A stretch of DNA of 52,938 nt from Lentisphaerae bacterium GWF2_45_14 (lineage in GTDB: Bacteria; Verrucomicrobiota; Lentisphaeria; Victivallales; GWF2-45-14), in NCBI GenBank assembly GCA_001804785.1, contig MHBG01000072.1:1-52938 (forward strand), given 5' to 3'. A program made the translations under genes and the position numbers. The notes below the pieces were generated by a model that saw nothing but the letters and a program-made list of their open reading frames with translations, ran no database searches and was not told where the DNA came from. Within the stretch, counting starts at the first letter, position 1; the number at the start of each line of letters is the position of its first letter. Positions 8,017 through 17,680 of this stretch are shown piece by piece.

Positions 8017-10470
8017 ATGAGTAGAATAAGCTTGCTAGCGGGGGCATCGCTTGTGCTGGGATCAGCATCAGCCATGGCCCAGGATGCCGTGCAGTCTGCG
8101 GAAAAAGCCGCAGGGGTCGTACAGAAAATAGCGGATTCAGCATCGCAGGAGGCCGTCCAGACCATTCCGGGAATATGGTGGGTGGCTCCAATCGCGTCGA
8201 TTCTCTCGCTGATTTTCGCGGTGTATTTCTATAAAAAAATGATGTCTGCCAATGAAGGCACGGCAAAGATGAAAGAAATCGCAGGCTACGTAAGAGTAGG
8301 GGCGATGGCTTATCTTTTCCGTCAATACAAGGTCGTCAGTATCGTATTTGCCGTTCTCGTTGTAATTCTTTCAGTTTTAGCCTACTATGGGATACAGAAT
8401 CCCTTCGTACCTGTCGCGTTTCTGACAGGCGGTTTCTTCTCGGGGCTCTGCGGCTTCATAGGGATGAAGACGGCAACTAACGCCTCCAGCCGTACGGCGC
8501 AGGGAGCCAGCGAAAGCCTCAATAGAGGCCTTCAGGTAGCCTTCCGTTCCGGCGCGGTAATGGGTCTTGTAGTGGTAGGTCTCGGCCTTCTTGACATTTG
8601 TCTCTGGTACATCGTTCTAGATAAATTTATCTTCACACCTGAGCACATGTTGAGCGGACTTAATCTCGGCCCACTGGTTCTTGTTCCTGAAAATTGCAGC
8701 TTCGGTGAAAAACTTGTTCAGATAACAACAACTATGATAACGTTCGGAATGGGCGCGTCGACCCAGGCCCTCTTCGCTCGCGTAGGCGGCGGTATCTACA
8801 CCAAAGCAGCTGACGTCGGCGCCGACCTCGTCGGTAAAGTCGAGGCTGGGATTCCCGAAGACGATCCGCGTAACCCGGCGACAATCGCCGACAACGTGGG
8901 CGACAACGTAGGCGACGTAGCCGGTATGGGCGCTGACCTTTACGAATCATACTGCGGATCAATCCTTGCAACCGCCGCGCTCGGCGCATCTGTCGGTGTC
9001 CAGGGAATGCTTGCCGGCAAAATGTCCGGCGCGGATGCGGTAAATATGATAATCGCCCCGATGGTTGTTGCCGGACTCGGCACAATCCTCTCAATCATAG
9101 GCATATTCATGGTTCGCTGCAGAGAAGGCGCGACACAGAAAAACCTGCTCCGTGCGCTCCTTATCGGGACACTCGGAAGCTCCGTGTTCATTCTCGCCGC
9201 GGTTGCCGGGCTAGCCGGAATACACATTATTTCCTGGGGTATATTCGGCGCTGTTGTCGCGGGTTTACTCGCGGGTGTCATCATCGGTCAATCGACCGAA
9301 TACTACACTTCTGATGAATACGCCCCCACGAAGGGCATCGCCGGACAGGCCAAAATGGGGCCTGCCACGACAATCATCGACGGGCTTGCCACAGGCATGT
9401 TTTCCGCAGGTATTCCTGTGATCACAATCGTGATTGGAATAATCTGCGCGTTTGCTTTCTCCGGTGGATTCAGCAACTTTTCGCTGGGCCTGTACGGTAT
9501 AGGTTTCGCTGCGGTTGGCATGCTTGCCACCCTCGGCATAACCCTTGCCACTGATGCCTATGGTCCGATTGCCGACAATGCCGGCGGCAACGCCGAAATG
9601 TCCGGTCTCCCGGCCCAAGTACGCGAGCGCACAGATGCTCTTGACTCTCTCGGCAACACCACTGCCGCGACTGGCAAAGGCTTCGCTATCGGCTCAGCCG
9701 CTCTTACGGCACTGGCCCTTCTTGCGGCCTTTATCGAAGAAGTTAAATTGTGGGTGGGCAAATTTGCGGAAAAGGTGGGAGGCTCTTTCCAGGGCTTCAC
9801 ATCCGAAGGCGCTAAAAATGCAGACATCCTTGACTTTACCAAGGTCTATGAGCTTCATATTATGAATCCGTTCCTTATCTGCGGACTGTTCCTTGGCGGC
9901 ATGATGGCATTTGTTTTCTGCGCGATGACAATGAAGGCCGTGGGCCGCGCCGCCGGTTCGATGGTTAATGAAGTGCGCAGGCAGTTCAAGGATATTCCAG
10001 GCATCATGGAGGGCACAGCTACCCCCGATTACGCCAAATGTGTTGAAATATCCACACTCGGTGCTCAGAGGGAAATGATAGTTCCATCTCTTCTGGCGAT
10101 TGCAGTGCCGGTAGCAACAGGCCTTGTACTCGGCGTTCCCGGAGTCATGGGGCTCCTCGCCGGCGGGCTCTCAACAGGCTTCGTTCTCGCGACAATGCTC
10201 AATAACTCGGGCGGTGCGTGGGACAATGCCAAGAAGTTCATCGAAAAAGGAAACCTCGGCGGAAAGAAACTCCCCGACGGAACAAAGAACCCAGTACATG
10301 CCGCGGCCGTTATCGGCGATACAGTCGGCGACCCGTGCAAAGATACAAGCGGGCCATCGCTCAACATCCTCATAAAACTTATGAGCATGGTGGCGATTGT
10401 CTTTACTCCTGTTATAGTAAAATTTTCTCCTATAATTCAGGAAATGCTCGGGCTTGTGACGAAAAAATAA
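8017..10470 (+). CDS. hppA: Membrane-bound ion-translocating pyrophosphatase, K+-dependent type
   Basis: 817 residues, about sixteen membrane helices. It hydrolyses pyrophosphate and pumps H+ or Na+ across the membrane. The pyrophosphate-binding acidic signature ([15 protein letters not shown] then [20 protein letters not shown], around residue 292) is intact. At 546-555 the sequence is [10 protein letters not shown]; Ala550 and Gly553 sit where K+-independent enzymes have Lys and Thr, so a K+-dependent enzyme is predicted. The pumped ion cannot be decided from sequence by eye. Residues 1-22 look like a cleavable signal peptide (AMA-QD) followed by a soluble linker of about 30 residues before the first core helix, an N-terminal addition compared with shorter family members. 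A terminator follows the gene. Confidence 0.96.
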   Translation: MSRISLLAGASLVLGSASAMAQDAVQSAEKAAGVVQKIADSASQEAVQTIPGIWWVAPIASILSLIFAVYFYKKMMSANEGTAKMKEIAGYVRVGAMAYLFRQYKVVSIVFAVLVVILSVLAYYGIQNPFVPVAFLTGGFFSGLCGFIGMKTATNASSRTAQGASESLNRGLQVAFRSGAVMGLVVVGLGLLDICLWYIVLDKFIFTPEHMLSGLNLGPLVLVPENCSFGEKLVQITTTMITFGMGASTQALFARVGGGIYTKAADVGADLVGKVEAGIPEDDPRNPATIADNVGDNVGDVAGMGADLYESYCGSILATAALGASVGVQGMLAGKMSGADAVNMIIAPMVVAGLGTILSIIGIFMVRCREGATQKNLLRALLIGTLGSSVFILAAVAGLAGIHIISWGIFGAVVAGLLAGVIIGQSTEYYTSDEYAPTKGIAGQAKMGPATTIIDGLATGMFSAGIPVITIVIGIICAFAFSGGFSNFSLGLYGIGFAAVGMLATLGITLATDAYGPIADNAGGNAEMSGLPAQVRERTDALDSLGNTTAATGKGFAIGSAALTALALLAAFIEEVKLWVGKFAEKVGGSFQGFTSEGAKNADILDFTKVYELHIMNPFLICGLFLGGMMAFVFCAMTMKAVGRAAGSMVNEVRRQFKDIPGIMEGTATPDYAKCVEISTLGAQREMIVPSLLAIAVPVATGLVLGVPGVMGLLAGGLSTGFVLATMLNNSGGAWDNAKKFIEKGNLGGKKLPDGTKNPVHAAAVIGDTVGDPCKDTSGPSLNILIKLMSMVAIVFTPVIVKFSPIIQEMLGLVTKK

Positions 10471-10494
10471 GTCAGTGATTGCTGTAAATAGCTC

Positions 10495-10525
10495 AAAGCC
10501 CTGCCTTACGGTGGGGCTTTTTTTT
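10495..10525 (+). terminator. Rho-independent terminator after hppA
   Basis: AAAGCCC and GGGCTTT pair across an inner TGCC/GGTG extension with a TTAC loop, followed by eight T residues in total at 10518-10525. It lies 25 bases after the hppA stop. Confidence 0.85.
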
Positions 10526-10638
10526 AGCATAAGGTGTAAGAAAAGCCCATAGATGACGATTTTTGTGACCCTGCTTTTCGTAGAAGCTGCCCGGCCGCAA
10601 GGCATCTGGCATTGATAAAAATATAGGGAGATGTCCTT

Positions 10639-11781
10639 GTGAGTAAAACAAAACATTCAAAACAGTTTAGTTTGCTTATAAAACCTGCGTCCGCGGACTG
10701 TAATCTGCGCTGCGAATACTGTTTTTATATTGATCATCTTGGCTTTTATCCGGAAAGTAAAATACACCGTATGCCGCTTGACGTTCTTGAGAAAATGATA
10801 TCGTCTTACATGTCCACAGCGCAACAGCAGTATACCTTTGGCTGGCAAGGGGGGGAGCCAACTCTGATGGGATATGATTTTTACAAGACAGCCATTGAGT
10901 TTCAGAAAAAATATGGTAAAAATGGGACCCTTGTCAGCAATTCCATTCAGACCAATGGCACATTCCTCGATGATAAACTAGTATCGTTATTCGCCGAGTA
11001 TAAATTTCTTGCAGGCGTAAGCCTCGACGGACCCGCTGAGATTCATAATCATTACCGGAAAACACATTCGGGTACAGGCACTCATGAACAAGTGATGAAC
11101 GGGATCTCGATGCTTAAGAAACATGAAGTGGAATTCAATATTCTCTGTCTTGTGAGCAAGTCCAATGCAAGAAAGGCGGGAGAGCTTTTCAGGTACTTTA
11201 TCGATAACGGTTTTAACTATCTTCAATTCATTCCATGTGTGGAATTCGACGGAAACAATGTCCTGGCGCCTTTTGCTATCACTCCCGAGGAATGGGGTCA
11301 TTTTCTATGCGGACTTTTTGATGAATGGATGCATTACGGGCCAGAAAAAGTTTACATAAGGGGCTTCGATGCCATACTTGCAAGATTGCTAAATAACAGC
11401 ATATCCCAGTGTAATATGGCCAGCAACTGCTGCATGTACTTTGTTGTCGAATGGAACGGGGATGTTTTTCCATGCGATTTCTTCGTGAAAAAAGAACTTC
11501 TGCTTGCTAACATCATGAACGATTCATGGGAGAAAATCGAAAGCTCGGAGATCTATCAAAATTTCGGTAAACAGAAATCAATGAGAAACAGCGGATGCCG
11601 GATATGCCCGTATTTGAAACTCTGCGCCGGCGACTGTCTGAAGCACAGAATCTATGGTTCATTTACACGTCCCGATGGACCCAGTCATCTTTGCGAAGGC
11701 TGGAAAATCTTTTTCAAGCACTCACTGCCCCGCTTCAAGAAATTCGCTGAAAAAATAAAAAAGATGCAGGCGCATAGTTGA
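10639..11781 (+). CDS. Radical SAM/SPASM enzyme, anaerobic sulfatase-maturating type
   Basis: 380 residues, the length of anSME enzymes, which oxidise an active-site Cys or Ser of sulfatases to formylglycine. The radical SAM cluster motif is CNLRCEYC (Cys21, Cys25, Cys28), followed by FGWQGGEPTL. The C-terminal SPASM region carries the auxiliary-cluster cysteines (CNMASNCCMYF, VFPCDFF, CRICPYLKLCAGDC). The start is a GTG with AGGGAG eight bases upstream; the nearby ATG at 10631 is out of frame and stops after three codons. No sulfatase gene is in this window, so its substrates are presumably elsewhere. Other peptide-modifying SPASM enzymes are a less likely alternative. Confidence 0.85.
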   Translation: MSKTKHSKQFSLLIKPASADCNLRCEYCFYIDHLGFYPESKIHRMPLDVLEKMISSYMSTAQQQYTFGWQGGEPTLMGYDFYKTAIEFQKKYGKNGTLVSNSIQTNGTFLDDKLVSLFAEYKFLAGVSLDGPAEIHNHYRKTHSGTGTHEQVMNGISMLKKHEVEFNILCLVSKSNARKAGELFRYFIDNGFNYLQFIPCVEFDGNNVLAPFAITPEEWGHFLCGLFDEWMHYGPEKVYIRGFDAILARLLNNSISQCNMASNCCMYFVVEWNGDVFPCDFFVKKELLLANIMNDSWEKIESSEIYQNFGKQKSMRNSGCRICPYLKLCAGDCLKHRIYGSFTRPDGPSHLCEGWKIFFKHSLPRFKKFAEKIKKMQAHS

Positions 11782-11838
11782 GATTATCGAGTTCCTGAAT
11801 GAAATATTTTTTTAAGAGCCGACAGTTTCACTATTCCG

Positions 11839-12963
11839 TCATTTCAGCGAGAATATTTTACCAGGGATCTGGTTTATCGCCTTTGCCATTTCGAGCTTCA
11901 TCAGAAGCGATAGAAGTTTTCCGACGGGAAGAGCCGTCTTCGTGGAAATTTCGTCCAGAGACATCTTTCCCGCCGAAAGGGCGTCTATTATTTTTGATTC
12001 GTCAGGTGTGAATGACTGAGCGGCAACGGATGGCGTTTCGTTTTCAGTTTCAGGATTTTCATCGAAAAGCTCAGGCTGTTTCATGCCGGGAAGATACTCA
12101 AATTCGGCAAGTATGTCATCGAAACTCTCGGCGAGCTTCGCCTTGTTATCTTTTATGAGGCGGTTGCATCCCTGCGACTGGGGTTGGTCTATTGGCCCCG
12201 GTACCGCAAAAAGCTCCCTGTTCTGCTCAGAAGCCGATTCGGCGGTAATCAGCGCCCCGCTGTTAAGCCCGGCCTCTACAACGAGCACGGCACGCGAAAG
12301 CCCCGATATAATCCTGTTGCGGCGCGGAAAAGACTGTCTGTTACCGGAAAATTCCATTGGGAATTCGGAGAGCAGTGCGCCGTTTTCGATTATGGCTCTC
12401 GCGAGCGGCAGATGGTCCTGCGGCTGGACGCGGGCCAGCCCGCTTCCTAACACGGCCACTGTACGGCCTGACGCATCGAGGCATGCCTGATGAGCGGCGG
12501 CGTCAATGCCATAGGCGAGTCCGGAGACAACCGTCCAGTCGGCATAGGCCGCGGATTGAGCGAAGTGGGCCGCGCATTTTCTTCCGTAATTGCTCATTCT
12601 GCGTGAGCCTACGACCGCGAGCGAAGCGTTATTGAGGTCAGGGAGGATTCCTCTCACATAGAGGCATATCGGCGGATCATAGATTTCTTTCAGGATTGCG
12701 GGATATTCAGAATCGAGCTTCGTAATTACCTTTACGCCGCCTTTTTCTATAAGGTCAAGTTCTTTTTCGAGTAGTACCGTATTTTTCCAGTCCGCTACCT
12801 TGGAAGCGAGTGATGACCCGATGCCGTTCACTGTTTCAAGTTCCTCGACTGACGCTTCAAGGATGTTTGACGGCGTGGTGAAGTGTGAAAGAAGCGCCTC
12901 AAGTCTGAGTGCGCCTATGCCGGGAAGCATGTTAAGAGCTATGAGAGCTTCTTTTTCAGTCAC
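11839..12963 (-). CDS. dprA: DNA-processing protein DprA (Smf)
   Basis: 374 residues. DprA binds incoming single-stranded DNA during natural transformation and loads RecA. The N-terminal 70 or so residues form a helix-hairpin-helix/SAM-like domain. The central Rossmann-like DNA-processing domain shows AVVGSRRMSNYGR, VSGLAYGIDAAAH, PRRNRIISGLS and NSGALITAE, and the C-terminus is a winged-helix domain (DESKIIDALSAGKMSLDEIS). The start is a GTG that overlaps the end of aroB by eight bases, so the two are co-translated. No other competence gene is present here. Confidence 0.95.
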   Translation of the reverse strand: MTEKEALIALNMLPGIGALRLEALLSHFTTPSNILEASVEELETVNGIGSSLASKVADWKNTVLLEKELDLIEKGGVKVITKLDSEYPAILKEIYDPPICLYVRGILPDLNNASLAVVGSRRMSNYGRKCAAHFAQSAAYADWTVVSGLAYGIDAAAHQACLDASGRTVAVLGSGLARVQPQDHLPLARAIIENGALLSEFPMEFSGNRQSFPRRNRIISGLSRAVLVVEAGLNSGALITAESASEQNRELFAVPGPIDQPQSQGCNRLIKDNKAKLAESFDDILAEFEYLPGMKQPELFDENPETENETPSVAAQSFTPDESKIIDALSAGKMSLDEISTKTALPVGKLLSLLMKLEMAKAINQIPGKIFSLK

Positions 12964-14038
12964 AGCGTCCCCTTATGGCTTCGAGTACCAAGGCGGGATC
13001 TACTCCTCTTCGGATTTCGACAGCGCCGATTTGCAGAGGAAGTACGAGCGCGAGGCCCGCGTCGGTTTTCTTTTTATCGGTAGCCATTGCTTCGATGATT
13101 TTCGCGGGAATAAGGCAGCCCCGCAATCTTACGGGAAGTCCCAGATTTTTAAGAAGTTCTTCCTGTATGGACGCGTCTTCTTTTTTCATAATTTGCATTG
13201 ATACGGCAAGGTCGGCTGCCATGCACATGCCGATGGAGACAGCCTCGCCGTGAGCAATCCCGTGATAGGCAGAAACTGCTTCAACAGCATGGCCGAAGGT
13301 ATGCCCGTAGTTCAATATTGCACGAAGTCCGCTTTCGCGTTCGTCGTTTGAAACGACATAAGCCTTGAGTTCGCAGCATTTTGCAATCACAGACGAATAG
13401 AAGTCAAGGTCCAGCGAAAGGAGTTTGGGAACATTCGACGCAAGAAGTTTGAAAAAGGCGGCGTCAAGAATAACTCCATATTTGACGACTTCCGCGAGTC
13501 CGCATTTTATCTCGCGCTCGGGCAAGGTCTTAAGAACGCATGGATCGATGAGTACCTTTTTCGGCTGCCAGAATGCGCCGACAAGGTTTTTTCCCTGGGG
13601 GAGGTCCACCCCTGTTTTGCCGCCGACGCTCGAATCAACCATTGCCAGAAGCGTAGTGGGGATTTGTATAAAGTCAATGCCTCTCATATAGGTGGCTGCT
13701 ACAAATCCAGCCACGTCGCCAGGCACCCCTCCGCCCAGCGCCACAATAAAGGAGTCGCGGTTGAGTCCGGCACGCACGGCTTCTCCGTACAGGAACGCGA
13801 TTGTCTCAAGTTTTTTGGATTCCTCACCCGCCTTGAAAGCAGCGGCAGAGCAATTTATGCCCGCGGGAATCAGCGAGTCAGCGACCTTCTGATAATAAAG
13901 TTTTTTTACGTTATCATCAGTTATGACAAGGCATTTTGGAGAGGAGACAACGCCCAACTCGGCTCCTGATTTTTCCAGGAGGTCCGAGGATATTTCTATA
14001 TCATAGGAACGCTCGCCTAAATTCACCCTAACCTTCAT
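12956..14038 (-). CDS. aroB: 3-dehydroquinate synthase
   Basis: 360 residues from the ATG at 14038, which has a GGAGG ribosome-binding site seven bases upstream. An upstream in-frame start would add 26 residues without homology and lies in the likely promoter, so it was rejected. The enzyme converts DAHP to 3-dehydroquinate, the second shikimate step, using NAD and a metal. Motifs: GGGVPGDVAGFVAATYMRG, PTTLLAMVDSSVGGKTG, the metal-binding NYGHTFGHAVE and HGEAVSIGM. Its end overlaps dprA; the two are functionally unrelated but probably co-transcribed. Confidence 0.96.
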   Translation of the reverse strand: MKVRVNLGERSYDIEISSDLLEKSGAELGVVSSPKCLVITDDNVKKLYYQKVADSLIPAGINCSAAAFKAGEESKKLETIAFLYGEAVRAGLNRDSFIVALGGGVPGDVAGFVAATYMRGIDFIQIPTTLLAMVDSSVGGKTGVDLPQGKNLVGAFWQPKKVLIDPCVLKTLPEREIKCGLAEVVKYGVILDAAFFKLLASNVPKLLSLDLDFYSSVIAKCCELKAYVVSNDERESGLRAILNYGHTFGHAVEAVSAYHGIAHGEAVSIGMCMAADLAVSMQIMKKEDASIQEELLKNLGLPVRLRGCLIPAKIIEAMATDKKKTDAGLALVLPLQIGAVEIRRGVDPALVLEAIRGRCD

Positions 14039-14062
14039 GTCCGATCCTCCATAATTGTCCTG

Positions 14063-14092
14063 ATAATATAATTGCCCGCCGCCTTTTAGCAA
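14063..14092 (-). promoter_or_regulatory. Candidate aroB-dprA promoter
   Basis: Minus strand TTGCTA (14087-14092), 18-base spacer, TATTAT (14063-14068), giving a start near 14056 and a leader of about 18 bases. Confidence 0.4.
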
Positions 14093-14236
14093 TAAACCTT
14101 GCGCATCAAGACGCAATAAGCCTGATATTCTATATAAATAGCCGCATATCGGACTAAAAAGATTAGTAATTTTACCGAAAACGGAGTATATATGTGACGC
14201 AAATTAAGACAGGGCACAAATTAAGGATAATAGCGG

Positions 14237-15859
14237 ATGCCGGAAGAGAATGAGCTGAATTCTACCCAGCCAGTCCAGAGTAAGAGATTGGAAACGGTAG
14301 CTGACGTAAAAATTCTTTATGACAACGACAGTCCTGACCGTCATCTTGTTCTGGAATCCCGCCTGCAGGGAATGGAGCTTTGTGTGTCAATAACGCCCAG
14401 TGGGCCGGGTAACATCATATCTCCTTCAGACATAATAAATCTCTTTGAGCCGCTCAAGCTTGACGGAACTCTGGATAAGGAAAAACTTGAGTCAGTCTGT
14501 GCGGCGGCATGTGCCGGAGAGAAAGTCCACGAAGTTCCCATCTTGCACGGTGAGCCGCCCCAGAAGGGCAAGGATGAATGGGTCGAGTTGGTGGTACTTG
14601 CGACATCGGCAAAGCCGAGATATCATAAAGACGAATATGGCAACATCAATTATCACAATCTTTATCTTTTTGAAAACGATCAAAAAGACCAGCTTGTCGC
14701 ATTGTCCAGACCGGCCGAGCCTGGCTCTCCCGGCAGAGCCGTAACAGGTGCGAGAATAGAGTCCCCCCGCGGCCTGCCGCTTGCCAATCCGCCCGCCGCC
14801 GGCACAAATGTCAAACTGGAGAAGGAAGACGGGGTTCTCAGATACTACGCACAAATTCCGGGCCGTGTCAGCTTTGAACTGAATACAATATCAGTATCCG
14901 ACCAGTATATCATTGGCGGGGATGTGGGAAATGCCACGGGCGACATTGACTTTGTGGGCGATGTGACAATCGGCGGAAGTGTTTCCGATGAATTCAATGT
15001 AAAGGCTGGAAAAAACCTCACAATAAAAGGTGCCATCGGCGGGAAATGCGCGATAGAAAGCGGCGGAGATATGGTAATAGGCGGCGGAATGTCCAGTAAT
15101 GGAAGCGGCACAATCAGATGTGGAGGCGATTTGACCGCACGCTATATTGACGGGGTAGACGTCGAATGCCGGAAAAGCATTTTCGTCAAAAATGAAATCG
15201 TCAACTGCAATATAAAATGCTGCGGAACAATAAAAGTAGACGTTGGCTCGCTCGTCGGCGGGCAGTATCTCTCCTTGCGCGGAATAGAAGCCAAAAGCAT
15301 AGGCTCCGATGCGGCGGTAAAGACAATGCTTACCGTCGGGATTTGCTATGTTACGGCGGCTAAAATAGCAGAAGTGGAAGCGCAGCTTGATCCTATCGCA
15401 AGAGAAATAGAGTTCATAGGCAAAAAGCTGGAACCCATTATTAAAAACCCGAAGGCAATGCTCTCCCTCGGCCCTACCGATAAAGAAAGAATAAAGGAGA
15501 TGGCCCTACGCTTCAGAGAGCTTACGCCGATACAGCTTGAACTTCAGGAAAAGCTGGATGCGTTGCGGAAAGACATGGAAGACCGCGCAAACCCGATGAT
15601 TGTCGCCCGTTCGGAGATATTGAAAGGGGTTGAGATCATCATCGGCGGCGTAAGGGAAAAACTTATTCATGACATAAAACGTCCCCTCACAGTCCTCAGG
15701 CATTGCAAGAAAAACTTGCTTCGTTTCACTTCAAAGCACAACCTTGAAGAAAAGGCATTCGTCATAGAGGCAAAACTTCTTCAGGAAGAGCTCGAAGAGG
15801 AAAAACGCAAATCCCTTCAGGAAAAAAAGAAACAATATACGGACGACCACAAGGCTTGA
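14237..15859 (+). CDS. FapA/DUF342-family polymer-forming protein
   Basis: 540 residues. The N-terminal half matches the FapA (formerly DUF342) family, with long runs of short glycine-rich beta repeats from about 215 to 370 (GDVGNATGDIDFVGDVTIGG, IKGAIGGKCAIESGGDMVIG, IRCGGDLTARYIDGVDVEC), suggesting a right-handed beta-helix. The C-terminal 150 residues are charged and helical, ending in a lysine/glutamate-rich coiled coil. Family members were named for a flagellar link but also occur in non-flagellated bacteria; no flagellar gene is seen here. No signal peptide or membrane helix is visible, so it is probably cytoplasmic. Function unknown. It is followed by wecB, which has its own promoter. 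Confidence 0.8.
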   Translation: MPEENELNSTQPVQSKRLETVADVKILYDNDSPDRHLVLESRLQGMELCVSITPSGPGNIISPSDIINLFEPLKLDGTLDKEKLESVCAAACAGEKVHEVPILHGEPPQKGKDEWVELVVLATSAKPRYHKDEYGNINYHNLYLFENDQKDQLVALSRPAEPGSPGRAVTGARIESPRGLPLANPPAAGTNVKLEKEDGVLRYYAQIPGRVSFELNTISVSDQYIIGGDVGNATGDIDFVGDVTIGGSVSDEFNVKAGKNLTIKGAIGGKCAIESGGDMVIGGGMSSNGSGTIRCGGDLTARYIDGVDVECRKSIFVKNEIVNCNIKCCGTIKVDVGSLVGGQYLSLRGIEAKSIGSDAAVKTMLTVGICYVTAAKIAEVEAQLDPIAREIEFIGKKLEPIIKNPKAMLSLGPTDKERIKEMALRFRELTPIQLELQEKLDALRKDMEDRANPMIVARSEILKGVEIIIGGVREKLIHDIKRPLTVLRHCKKNLLRFTSKHNLEEKAFVIEAKLLQEELEEEKRKSLQEKKKQYTDDHKA

Positions 15860-15860
15860 T

Positions 15861-15888
15861 TTGATTGGTCCGCTTCGCACGCTATATT
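15861..15888 (+). promoter_or_regulatory. Candidate wecB operon promoter
   Basis: TTGATT (15861-15866), 16-base spacer, TATATT (15883-15888), directly after the stop of the FapA-like gene. The predicted start near 15895 gives a leader of about 28 bases to the wecB GTG. Confidence 0.5.
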
Positions 15889-15922
15889 TATTCTGTTCAT
15901 AATTAACAAGGATAAGTTCAGC

Positions 15923-17011
15923 GTGAAAATCTGTACAGTAATAGGAGCCAGGCCTCAATTCATCAAAGCCGCCGCGGTGTCATCCGTGATTGCCCGGAAT
16001 AGCGAGATCAGCGAAGTCATAATACATACAGGGCAGCACTACGATCCGGATATGTCGGATATTTTTTTCAGCCAACTCGGTATCCCGAAAGAAAAATATA
16101 ACCTCAACATCGGCTCGGGAAATCATGGGGCACAGACTGGCAGAATGCTTTCCGAAATTGAAAATGTGCTCACTGCGGAAAAGCCGGACAGAATGTTGGT
16201 TTACGGCGACACCAATTCCACGGTCGCTGCGGCGTTAGCCGCGGTCAAGCTCCATATTCCCACAGCACATGTCGAAGCAGGGATGAGGTCATTCAACAGG
16301 GAAATGCCCGAAGAAATAAACCGCGTAGTCTCAGATCATATAAGCGACATAAATTTCTGCTCGACGCTCCCCGCCGTCAAAAACCTCGAAAATGAGGGCA
16401 GGGGTCAGACCGCGATACTCGTCGGCGACGTGATGTATGACTGCGCTCTCAAGTTCTCTGATGCCGCCGAGAAAAACTGCGACCCGTTCAGCAAGTTCGC
16501 AATAAGAAAAAATAATTATATCCTGATGACTTGTCACCGGCCCGCAAATACCGATTCGCGCGAAAATCTCTCACAGATAGTCCATGCCGCGAACGACATC
16601 TCAGAAATTTGTCCAGTGCTCTATCCGATTCACCCGAGAACAAAGAAATATATTGCGGAATATGGGCTTTCATTCTCTCAGAACGTCAAGATCGTTTCGC
16701 CTCTGAGTTACTTTGACATGCTTCTCGCCGAGCGCTATGCGAAGCTGATTCTCACCGATTCAGGCGGTATTCAGAAAGAGGCCTTTTTCTACCAGGTGCC
16801 ATGCGTAACCATGAGAGAGGAGACCGAGTGGGTCGAGACCGTGGAAATGGGCTGGAACGTCATCACCGGGGCTGACTATGGGAAAATAATGTCCTGCGTA
16901 AAGGCATTTCTCTCGAAAAAGCCGCCCTATCCCAGTGTGAAACCTTATGGAAACGGCGATGCCTCCGAAAAAATAGTCAAACACCTATTGAACAGCCGCG
17001 ATCATGTATAA
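15923..17011 (+). CDS. wecB: UDP-N-acetylglucosamine 2-epimerase (non-hydrolysing)
   Basis: 362 residues, full length. It interconverts UDP-GlcNAc and UDP-ManNAc in the cytoplasm, providing ManNAc units for surface polysaccharides. Diagnostic segments are TVIGARPQFIKAAAVS at the N-terminus, HTGQHYD, VYGDTNST, HVEAGMRSF, PEEINRVVSDHISD and TDSGGIQKEAF near the C-terminus. The start is GTG with AAGGA ten bases upstream. The last eight bases overlap the sugar-phosphate transferase gene, and a methyltransferase follows, so this looks like a small glycan-synthesis transcript. No UDP-ManNAc dehydrogenase is adjacent. Confidence 0.93.
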   Translation: MKICTVIGARPQFIKAAAVSSVIARNSEISEVIIHTGQHYDPDMSDIFFSQLGIPKEKYNLNIGSGNHGAQTGRMLSEIENVLTAEKPDRMLVYGDTNSTVAAALAAVKLHIPTAHVEAGMRSFNREMPEEINRVVSDHISDINFCSTLPAVKNLENEGRGQTAILVGDVMYDCALKFSDAAEKNCDPFSKFAIRKNNYILMTCHRPANTDSRENLSQIVHAANDISEICPVLYPIHPRTKKYIAEYGLSFSQNVKIVSPLSYFDMLLAERYAKLILTDSGGIQKEAFFYQVPCVTMREETEWVETVEMGWNVITGADYGKIMSCVKAFLSKKPPYPSVKPYGNGDASEKIVKHLLNSRDHV

Positions 17012-17609
17012 GAAATTCATCAAGAGACCCTTTGATTTACTGTTTTCGCTTACGGCGCTGCTTCTTCTTTCGCCGGTACTCGTAATCGTCGGCATATTGG
17101 TCAAGGCAACATCCCAGGGGCCTGTGTTCTTCAGGCAGGAACGCGCCGGTAAAAACGGGAAATATTTCAGGATTTTTAAGTTCAGGTCGATGGCTGTTGA
17201 CCCTGATGCCGAAAAAAAAGGCTTTGAGCCGGGGTCAAAAATGAGAGTCACTCCCCTTGGACGCATCCTCAGAAAAACAAAATTGGATGAGTTTCCCCAG
17301 TTCTTCAACGTAATAAAAGGAGAGATGTCCATCGTGGGCCCCCGTCCTGAAGTCCGGAAGTATGTTGAAGCCTACCCCGAACGCTGGGCGAAAGTTCTTT
17401 CCATCTCTCCCGGCATAACCGATCCGGGCTCTATCGAGTTCAGAAATGAAGAGGATATCCTCTCGGCCTCTTCCGCCCCGGAAAGGGAGTACATCGAAAA
17501 TCTGCTCCCCCAAAAGCTTGACCTCTATGAAAAATACGCCCAGTCTATATCATTCTTATCGGATATAAGAATAATTGTGAGGACCATGGCGGCTGTAGTA
17601 TTTAAATAA
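17004..17609 (+). CDS. Undecaprenyl-phosphate sugar-1-phosphate transferase, small PglC-like form
   Basis: 201 residues. It matches the bacterial sugar transferase family that moves a sugar phosphate from a nucleotide sugar onto the lipid carrier to start a surface glycan. One N-terminal re-entrant hydrophobic segment (about 10-34, ending in a proline-containing LLLLSPVLVIVG) is followed by a cytosolic catalytic domain with FFRQERAGKNGKYFRIFKFR, TKLDEFPQFFNVIKGEMS and IVGPRPEV. The short length means it is the monotopic catalytic core, without the extra N-terminal helices of WcaJ-like forms. Its ATG lies inside the end of wecB, so translation is coupled. Confidence 0.92.
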   Translation: MYKKFIKRPFDLLFSLTALLLLSPVLVIVGILVKATSQGPVFFRQERAGKNGKYFRIFKFRSMAVDPDAEKKGFEPGSKMRVTPLGRILRKTKLDEFPQFFNVIKGEMSIVGPRPEVRKYVEAYPERWAKVLSISPGITDPGSIEFRNEEDILSASSAPEREYIENLLPQKLDLYEKYAQSISFLSDIRIIVRTMAAVVFK

Positions 17610-17680
17610 GTTCTGTTGCGGCGTTTGATATTTCATGACTTTCGGCCCAGATTATAACAGAATTTGAAAACAAGGCCCTA

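Noticed and set aside
14039-14116. 26-residue N-terminal extension of aroB
   Set aside because: GGAGG lies directly before the ATG at 14038, and the extension lies in the promoter region.
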